Positions 14,481 through 19,850 of a stretch of DNA of 19,850 nucleotides are shown here, piece after piece. The notes beneath the pieces are model-generated. The model made no database searches. It was given only the letters and a program-made list of their open reading frames with translations, and was not told the origin of the DNA. Both the position numbers and the translations under genes were made by a program. Source of the stretch: a bacterium (GTDB taxonomy: Bacteria > UBP13 > UBA5359). The DNA is taken from positions 1 through 19,850 of the forward strand of contig JAQVUQ010000006.1 in NCBI GenBank assembly GCA_028699365.1. Direction: 5' to 3'. Numbering within the stretch: the first letter of the stretch is position 1; each line of letters opens with the position of its first letter.

Positions 14481-16352
14481 CTATATGAGCTTTGCCCCTT
14501 CAAAACAACCTACATCTATTGCCCAATGGCTTTGCCAGGCATGCTTGAATTCATACTCTTTAATCCCAAATGAAAACATATAGTGCAGGTCGCTTCTCAC
14601 TAATTTCACAGCCATTACGTTCCGTCCTTTATTAAAGTCTGCTGCGATACAATGCTGAGACGGCATCCACATACCCGGCTTCTCCTCTCTTCCAATCTCA
14701 TTACCATTAAACCAGCACTTGAATTGATTATTGCTCCCAACTACCAACCAGCGCTTTCCAGCTTCTGTTATATATAACTCAGTCCAGGCGTATATGCAAT
14801 TTGGACCATAAAAACCGATAGCGCTATCGAAAGGCACCAGATCCTCAGCGCTTTCCAATTCAAAATCCGCTTTATACGGCGTATCATTACCGATAGCTTC
14901 CAACCATCTTTTCTCATCGATATAGCCGTCGTCGACATCAGCAACGTTGGTAAACATCTCTTGCAGAACAGGCAGCGTCATTTTATCGCCATGCGGCCAA
15001 TATTGCCTGTCGTCGCAATCAGGACGAACTCCGGCTTTCCAGAACGGTCCCGCCACCTGCCACCGTCTGGCAGTTGCAAAACCTATATCCAGAGACTGCC
15101 CGTCCTTCTTTACTGCTACCTTGTAATGACTCTTGAGTATCTCCTGCCCCTCTTTTAATTTACATGCGTAAGTTTTTTCATCTAATTTCTTCAGGTCGAC
15201 AGCCGCAGGAACCGAGAGACTATCGGGGGAGAAAGAAAGCGCAAAACGCTGCCATTTACTTCTATATAAAACAGGCTGGTCATAAGACACTTCAATTCCA
15301 GCCGGCGTGGATGAATGCCTTTTCCGCACAGATATAGAGGCCGGCTTACTACTTACGGTTACATGTCCGTTCGAGAAATGATCAAGAACCTCGAGACCGA
15401 TTACACATGTATCATAAGCCAGATCGGATATTCTGTTACTCTTTCGGGTGATATCGACACCTATCGAATAGGTGTTGTTAAGCTTACTTATCCAATTGGC
15501 GGGTATAGAATCCAATCCGTTTATCATTGCATATACAGCTCCGGCAGTAGCACAGGTACAATCACTATCATAGCCGCAGTTTAAAGCTATTCTCATACAA
15601 TTTTCAAATTTATCAGCACCCCTTAACAACGCAAGGATAATGAAACCGGTATTCTGAATACAGTTTGTTGCATCAGGATGACCGAAATGCCTCAGTATCT
15701 CTTTTCTGATACCTGCACAGCTATCCTTGCTATCCGCTCGTTCCCTTACAAAGCTGATTACCTTACCTGTTCTTGAAACCGCCGGAACATATTTCAGGCT
15801 GCCGTCAATAAGCTTTCTTATATCTCTCTCAAAAAAGGCATCAGCCTCCAGGGCTGCAAAGAACTGCTCAGCCCATACCGCTTCATCGCCATGATCCAGA
15901 CAGCCGTCAATACGGGCATAAGCTGCAGCTCTATCCGACAGACCCGGGGAGATAAATCCCCAAATCTCACTTCTTATCAGACAACCCATCCCGTCCTTGA
16001 AGTATGCGTTATTAAAGCTGCCGGATGCCGATGGCTGCACGCCCATTCTGAAATTCCTGACAGCATAGGAATACTCACCAAAGGGATACCATATATGTTC
16101 CATCCACATATCCCTTAAATCGGCACTTGTTAGAAGAGGCCCGTACTTTTCAAGCGCGCTCAACCATACTATCTGGAAATCGGAATCATCGTTGGGTTCA
16201 ATATCGATATTAAACTTCTCAACCCCTTCATCCGAAGAGCATCTTTTATCTCCTTCATACGGTGCACCTATCGTCCCTCCAATGAACTTGCCGTACCATC
16301 CTGCAAGAACCTTGTCGTAATAGTCACGCCATGTAATACAGTTTCTTGTCAT
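14481..16352 (-). CDS. ADP-ribosylglycohydrolase-fold protein with C-terminal beta-sandwich domain
   Basis: A 623-residue cytoplasmic protein (no signal peptide). Residues 10-330 carry the all-helical ADP-ribosylglycohydrolase (ARH/DraG) fold: AGWYGKFIGGTIGAPYEG, the metal-binding N-D-D-S-D segment (54-58), LDHGDEAVWAEQFFAAL, and the second metal site G-Y-D-S-D (260-264) in LNCGYDSDCTCATAGA. The two Asp-rich motifs normally hold two Mg2+ ions, so the active site appears intact. About 410-623 is a beta-sandwich (RRWQVAGPFW, WTELYITEAGKRWLVVGSNN, NQFKCWFNGNEI) resembling GH2-type sugar-binding domains. Genuine ADP-ribose removal is unlikely in a glycan locus; hydrolysis of an N- or O-glycosidic bond in an imported saccharide is my inference. 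The ATG shares one base with the LacI stop (TAATG), with GGGGAAGG upstream, so the two are translationally coupled. Usual ARH proteins have 300-350 residues. Confidence 0.85.
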   Translation of the reverse strand: MTRNCITWRDYYDKVLAGWYGKFIGGTIGAPYEGDKRCSSDEGVEKFNIDIEPNDDSDFQIVWLSALEKYGPLLTSADLRDMWMEHIWYPFGEYSYAVRNFRMGVQPSASGSFNNAYFKDGMGCLIRSEIWGFISPGLSDRAAAYARIDGCLDHGDEAVWAEQFFAALEADAFFERDIRKLIDGSLKYVPAVSRTGKVISFVRERADSKDSCAGIRKEILRHFGHPDATNCIQNTGFIILALLRGADKFENCMRIALNCGYDSDCTCATAGAVYAMINGLDSIPANWISKLNNTYSIGVDITRKSNRISDLAYDTCVIGLEVLDHFSNGHVTVSSKPASISVRKRHSSTPAGIEVSYDQPVLYRSKWQRFALSFSPDSLSVPAAVDLKKLDEKTYACKLKEGQEILKSHYKVAVKKDGQSLDIGFATARRWQVAGPFWKAGVRPDCDDRQYWPHGDKMTLPVLQEMFTNVADVDDGYIDEKRWLEAIGNDTPYKADFELESAEDLVPFDSAIGFYGPNCIYAWTELYITEAGKRWLVVGSNNQFKCWFNGNEIGREEKPGMWMPSQHCIAADFNKGRNVMAVKLVRSDLHYMFSFGIKEYEFKHAWQSHWAIDVGCFEGAKLI

Positions 16353-17377
16353 TATCGGACCTTCCCCACAGAGCTTCTTGTTACCAATTCGGGATCTATG
16401 AACACTCTGGATACCGGCAGAGACTTTGATGCCAGTCTGTTTATGATAGTGCTGGCGCAGAGTTGGCCTATATCATAGTGTTTTTGATTTATGGTTGTTA
16501 GTGGAACTGCGCCGCGCTGTGCCTCCTGGATATCATCAAAACCTGCGACGGAAATATCCTCGGGAATCCTTATCCCCTTATCCATGAGGGCGTTAATCAA
16601 ACCGATGGCAACTATATCGTTGATACAGAAGGCTGCCGTTATCCTGCCGGCTGCAAGAAGATCCTTTATCATTGGAGCGGATTTGATACCAGCCTCATAG
16701 TCGTATTCAGCCTCGATAACCAACCCCGCATCAAATTGATATCCTTTGGATTCGATAAACTCCTTGTATCCGCGAGTTCTTTCTTTAAAAGCAGCGCCAT
16801 CCTTCTTACCACCTAAAAATGCTATCTTTGAGTGTCCCATCCGTATAAGATAATCGGTCATCATACTTGCGCCTTTACCACTATCGACCTCAACTCTGTC
16901 GGCAACTATATCGACAGGGGTTACATATCCGGAGAAAACAAGCGGACTGTCATCGTTATTAAAATGCGTCAGTATTTTGGCCACCTTCTTGTTCGGCTTT
17001 CCTTCCTGACCTATAAAGATTAATCCGGCACATCTATTCTGGTAATACATCTCCGCCAGAGCAGCTTCCTCGTCGCCGTCTCTGTAGGTATTGGAAAAGG
17101 TTATGTGATAACCCGACGGTCTCAAGGCATCATAGATGCCCTTCATAAACAACCCGTAAACCGGATTCGATATATCAGGCACAAGAACCCCTATCTGATT
17201 TGAGCCTTGCTTCCTCAGCATACCGGCTTTTGCATTATACATATAATTCATACTGTCTGCCGCGGCCTTAACCAAAGCTATTGTATCCTTATGGACACAT
17301 TTCTCTTCTCTCAGAGCTCTGGAGACCGTAGATGTAGATACTCCCAGTTTTTCAGCTATGTCATATATAGTAACCAC
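16352..17377 (-). CDS. LacI-family transcriptional regulator
   Basis: A 341-residue repressor-type regulator. Residues 3-50 are the LacI helix-turn-helix and hinge region: TIYDIAEKLGVSTSTVSRAL, then Y-M-Y-N-A-K-A-G-M-L. The periplasmic-binding-protein-like ligand domain follows from about 58, with IGVLVPDISNPVYGLFMKGI, a Y-L-I-R-M-G-H-S-K-I-A-F-L-G-G segment, FCINDIVAIGLINALMDKGI and ISVAGFDDIQ, and ends with a dimerisation region. I take GTG at 17377 as the start: it begins V-V-T-I-Y-D, has GGAG six bases upstream, and the ATG 48 bases earlier lacks a ribosome site and would translate operator DNA. It is followed without a gap by the ARH-like gene. Two palindromic operators and a promoter candidate lie in its leader, so autoregulation and control of the downstream genes, with a sugar as inducer, is likely (inference). 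Confidence 0.93.
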   Translation of the reverse strand: MVTIYDIAEKLGVSTSTVSRALREEKCVHKDTIALVKAAADSMNYMYNAKAGMLRKQGSNQIGVLVPDISNPVYGLFMKGIYDALRPSGYHITFSNTYRDGDEEAALAEMYYQNRCAGLIFIGQEGKPNKKVAKILTHFNNDDSPLVFSGYVTPVDIVADRVEVDSGKGASMMTDYLIRMGHSKIAFLGGKKDGAAFKERTRGYKEFIESKGYQFDAGLVIEAEYDYEAGIKSAPMIKDLLAAGRITAAFCINDIVAIGLINALMDKGIRIPEDISVAGFDDIQEAQRGAVPLTTINQKHYDIGQLCASTIINRLASKSLPVSRVFIDPELVTRSSVGKVR

Positions 17378-17388
17378 ACACAACTCCT

Positions 17389-17400
17389 GAAATCGATTTC
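17389..17400. promoter_or_regulatory. Palindromic operator 1 of the LacI-family regulator
   Basis: GAAATCGATTTC is a perfect 12-base palindrome with a central CG, the standard LacI-family operator form. It lies just upstream of the ribosome site of the LacI gene, at about +25 to +36 of the promoter candidate, where a bound repressor could block elongation or act with operator 2. Confidence 0.6.
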
Positions 17401-17431
17401 CACCATGTTTACCAGTGTTAATCAACGTTTC

Positions 17432-17460
17432 CTAATATCAAAAGCAACATTTACCTGCAA
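17432..17460 (-). promoter_or_regulatory. Candidate promoter of the LacI-led gene block
   Basis: On the minus strand TTGCAG (17460-17455) is followed by 17 bases and TATTAG (17437-17432). Both boxes are imperfect (3/6 and 4/6). The choice is supported by operator 2 overlapping the -35 box and operator 1 lying downstream. Another -35-like TTGACG (17505-17510) lacks a good -10 at normal spacing. Start of transcription would be near 17425, giving a leader of about 50 bases. Confidence 0.4.
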
Positions 17461-17467
17461 TCGATTG
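17458..17467. promoter_or_regulatory. Palindromic operator 2 of the LacI-family regulator
   Basis: CAATCGATTG is a perfect 10-base palindrome sharing the AATCGATT core with operator 1. The two centres are 68 bases apart, about 6.5 helical turns. It overlaps the candidate -35 box, a position suited to repression. The rest of the 162-base gap (17378-17539) holds a direct repeat GGTAAC (6-base spacing) and no terminator for the mannosidase gene. Confidence 0.55.
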
Positions 17468-17539
17468 TATTTACATTTATAAGTTACCATATTGGTTACC
17501 CTCGCGTCAAGGGGCAAAATACTAAATTCACAGTTATAT

Positions 17540-19850
17540 TCAGATAACCTCTACCAACAGGGTGAATAAGCCATATGCCGGTATACGGCATTTTACGGCA
17601 TCGCTCGAGAATACCGTTGGTACACCCGTTTTACATTCAAGCAGATCTATTTCCGTTACCAACACTTTTTTACCAAAGAGTTCGGATCGCAACCGTATCT
17701 CTGCCTCAGTATCCATTCCGGCAACTTCATAAAGTCTGATTACCGTTCCCTCTCCATCCTCCTGCTTCTTCAGAGATGAAAGGACCAGGTTATTATTCTT
17801 GATTTCAACAAACGAGCATTCCGGGGGCATGATACCTTGGGCTGGAACTGCCTGGGATACGATTAACGGCTGATCAAAAGCAACGGCTTGCCGGAAAGCG
17901 TCTGCCGCATTACATAAACCGTCATGCGGTATTACTGCCAGGGAGAAACAGTGCTCGCCAAGCTCCGGGTACGGGTCGGGATCATTGCTGCTCCTGATAA
18001 GCGATACCGAAATATAATCATCGCCGGTGCGATAACCGTATTTGGAATCGGTCATAACCGTCAGTCCGGCTTGTCTATCCGTTCCCTTTACCACACCGGA
18101 AATATCACCCCAGCGTAATGCCGGCACATCGATATCTTCGATATCTCTCCGAGTGCTGCCGAACGGTATCTCAAAGTGACGTGCCGAATTCTCCAGCGAT
18201 AAAGGAAAGACTATATTCAACTGCGGCACAGGCTCTCCCTTCCGGCTTACCTCAAGCCAATCGCACTTGCAATCGATATTAATGCGATTTGACCCTTTAT
18301 CCAGATATATTGCCGTAGTAAGCTCTGAACCGCGCATTCCAACAGACCAGACATAACCGTTTCTTAGTGGTCCTCTAAGCGATCTGAAAGAACTTCTTTC
18401 TATAGTGGAATAAAAATCAGGAGGTTGCGACGCTTTAATGAATTTAATACCCTTTATCGTCTCAATGTTCGAATAGGCACCAATCTGCCAGGCTGTCATA
18501 CCTTGAACAGGCATACCATCCCTTCCAGGCAAGGCTGCAGCCTCATCGATAATCCTGAAAAGCGCCGTAAGTCCGTCTCCGGGAACGAACTGATCTCCAC
18601 TCTCTTTACTTACCAGGCTCTTTATCGCACCGGAAACAGTATCTAATTCGATTCGCAGCTTATCGTTCTCCAGCACGGCTTGTGCGGGTGTCTCCAACTG
18701 TACAGGCTGTGCTTTGATATTCGGTTGAGAGTGCTGTTTGCACACGACAAAAGTTTTATAACCCAGAGGTGGTATGGAATCAGCTTCAAAAAGGATTCGC
18801 CTGAAGGTATGACCCCAGTAACTTTGAATTCCTTCCGTTACCTGGTGAACGACTTCCTTCCCCCGGCAATCCTTGACGACAAGGTTATCTTCACTATCGC
18901 CCATATCCCAGAGCACCGCTTCCACAACCTCAGAACGCCAGAAGGAAGAGGGATTAAAAACAGTAAATATACGATACGAAGAATCGTCCACGGCAGGCGC
19001 AGACATCCCCTTACAGTCTTGCCAAAAGCCTGCGCCTGCACCAAGCGCCCTGTCACAACGAACCCGGCTTTGCACTCCTGCCGCACCAAGAACAGCTTGC
19101 GTATCGATAGCCTTGTTTATAGCGGTTAAAGCTTTTTTCAAGGCTGCACCGGTAGCAGCTTTGACTTCCTGATGCTGACCCAGGGCATAATGCCTGGTCT
19201 GACGCTTACCCGAGCCTGGCAGAATATCATGGAACTGGTTAAACAACACGCGTTCCCACGCCCTGCACAACTCCGATTTGGGATAATCAAAACCTTCGGT
19301 CAGTTTACCGGCCAAAGCGGAGAAACTCTCGGCTACCGACAGAAGCTTTTCACCATAACGATTTGCCGCTTTCGTCTCAGACTGTGAAGTATAACAACCG
19401 GTAAAGATAAAATTATGCTCTCCCTCCAGCACGGGCAACTCCAGACCGGACCTCTCAATTGCGTCAAAATATTCCTTATATGTCGAAAATTTTATGGTGG
19501 GAAATACCGGCCAGGAACTCATCTCCTTTATAGTTTCTATGTCTCTGATTGCAGGGCCGCCGCCATGATCACCTACACCATAGACTCGCAGAATACTCCG
19601 GCTTCCAGTCTTTTCAACCTCATTAAGCACCGAGCGAACTATCCCCTCCGGGAGCACGTCATAGTTATACCAATCATCCTTCTCATGATAACAGAGCAAC
19701 CGGCTTCCGTCAGGTGATTGCCAGCGGTAGAGCTTGGGACCATCCAGCGCCCGACAATGATAATAGTATTTGGCGCCCGTCCTTGATAAGATGGCCGGAA
19801 CATTGAGATTATGGCCAAACGTGTCAGGTTCAAAATCCAATTGTATATCA
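17540..19850 (-). CDS. GH38 alpha-mannosidase, 5' end outside the window
   Basis: About 770 residues are visible and the gene runs off the right edge. GH38 enzymes release alpha-mannose by a retaining, zinc-assisted mechanism. Visible motifs: the nucleophile and zinc-ligand Asp in EPDTFGHN (codon 19823-19825), VYGVGDHGGGP carrying the probable acid/base Asp, and NQFHDILPGSG, whose His is the zinc ligand matching the family's H-H-D-A-I-T-G-T. The H-x-D zinc pair and the first ~150-200 residues lie beyond the edge. Downstream of about residue 250 the protein is the beta-rich part of the family (FRSLRGPLRNGYVWSVG, LEVSRKGEPV). Its visible half has no signal or membrane segment, but cellular location cannot be judged without the N-terminus. 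It ends 162 bases before the LacI start and probably shares its substrate, mannose-containing glycans. Confidence 0.93.
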   Translation of the reverse strand, partial: DIQLDFEPDTFGHNLNVPAILSRTGAKYYYHCRALDGPKLYRWQSPDGSRLLCYHEKDDWYNYDVLPEGIVRSVLNEVEKTGSRSILRVYGVGDHGGGPAIRDIETIKEMSSWPVFPTIKFSTYKEYFDAIERSGLELPVLEGEHNFIFTGCYTSQSETKAANRYGEKLLSVAESFSALAGKLTEGFDYPKSELCRAWERVLFNQFHDILPGSGKRQTRHYALGQHQEVKAATGAALKKALTAINKAIDTQAVLGAAGVQSRVRCDRALGAGAGFWQDCKGMSAPAVDDSSYRIFTVFNPSSFWRSEVVEAVLWDMGDSEDNLVVKDCRGKEVVHQVTEGIQSYWGHTFRRILFEADSIPPLGYKTFVVCKQHSQPNIKAQPVQLETPAQAVLENDKLRIELDTVSGAIKSLVSKESGDQFVPGDGLTALFRIIDEAAALPGRDGMPVQGMTAWQIGAYSNIETIKGIKFIKASQPPDFYSTIERSSFRSLRGPLRNGYVWSVGMRGSELTTAIYLDKGSNRINIDCKCDWLEVSRKGEPVPQLNIVFPLSLENSARHFEIPFGSTRRDIEDIDVPALRWGDISGVVKGTDRQAGLTVMTDSKYGYRTGDDYISVSLIRSSNDPDPYPELGEHCFSLAVIPHDGLCNAADAFRQAVAFDQPLIVSQAVPAQGIMPPECSFVEIKNNNLVLSSLKKQEDGEGTVIRLYEVAGMDTEAEIRLRSELFGKKVLVTEIDLLECKTGVPTVFSSDAVKCRIPAYGLFTLLVEVI

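Noticed and set aside
14481-16352. True ADP-ribosyl hydrolase (DraG) involved in nitrogenase control or DNA repair
   Set aside because: No nitrogenase, DraT or toxin genes are nearby, and the protein has an added sugar-type domain within a carbohydrate cluster.
1-19850. tRNA, rRNA, CRISPR arrays, insertion sequences or phage genes
   Set aside because: I saw no regularly spaced repeats, transposase or integrase motifs, or cloverleaf/rRNA-like sequence; nearly all of the window is occupied by minus-strand coding genes.

Overview
The window reads as an environmental, carbohydrate-degrading bacterium of moderate GC content. The best lineage clue is the prepilin-like protein at 13754-14389. It combines a [18 protein letters not shown]-terminus, the [25 protein letters not shown] block and a C-terminal [14 protein letters not shown] tract. 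This DUF1559-type architecture is heavily expanded in Armatimonadota, Planctomycetota, Verrucomicrobiota and Lentisphaerota, and the exact wording looks most like Armatimonadota. LamG modules, signal-peptide GHL10 proteins and free-standing Gfo/Idh, SDR and AKR clusters fit the same group. The assignment is from memory of family sequences, not from a search.

Every supported gene lies on the minus strand, so transcription runs from high to low coordinates, and gene-free gaps are all under 170 bases. There are two blocks. Block A (19850 down to 4868) is a glycan-degradation cluster: a 5'-truncated GH38 alpha-mannosidase, then a LacI-type repressor with two palindromic operators in its leader, then an ADP-ribosylglycohydrolase-fold enzyme with an extra beta-sandwich, a prepilin-like protein, a secreted LamG-M14 peptidase, a secreted GHL10-LamG hydrolase-like protein, a sugar-type solute-binding lipoprotein, and a large cytoplasmic GH13-family enzyme. 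The LacI to GH13 genes are spaced 0-93 bases apart and could be one transcript. No transporter permease or ATPase is present.

Block B (4817 down to 1) starts at a clear sigma70-type promoter (TTGCAA, 17 bases, TATAAT). A perfect palindrome, TTGTATACAA, lies between the -10 box and the first ATG. The genes are Gfo/Idh/MocA oxidoreductase, a possible aldolase remnant, an FCD-type GntR regulator, SDR, aldo-keto reductase, DHDPS/NAL-family aldolase or lyase, and a truncated unknown gene. This is the usual make-up of a sugar, sugar-acid or polyol catabolic operon under a local, probably autoregulating, GntR protein. The dehydrogenases would oxidise the substrate and the DHDPS-family enzyme could cleave a 2-keto-3-deoxy acid. 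The substrate is not identifiable from sequence.

Points that stand out: the almost leaderless promoter with an overlapping operator in block B; the paired AATCGATT-core operators in front of lacI; an orphan consensus Shine-Dalgarno followed by AUG-UAG; a LamG module shared by two neighbouring secreted proteins but placed at opposite ends; an M14 peptidase with an altered zinc-motif spacing; a GH13 protein with altered region I; and a probable aldolase N-terminal remnant.
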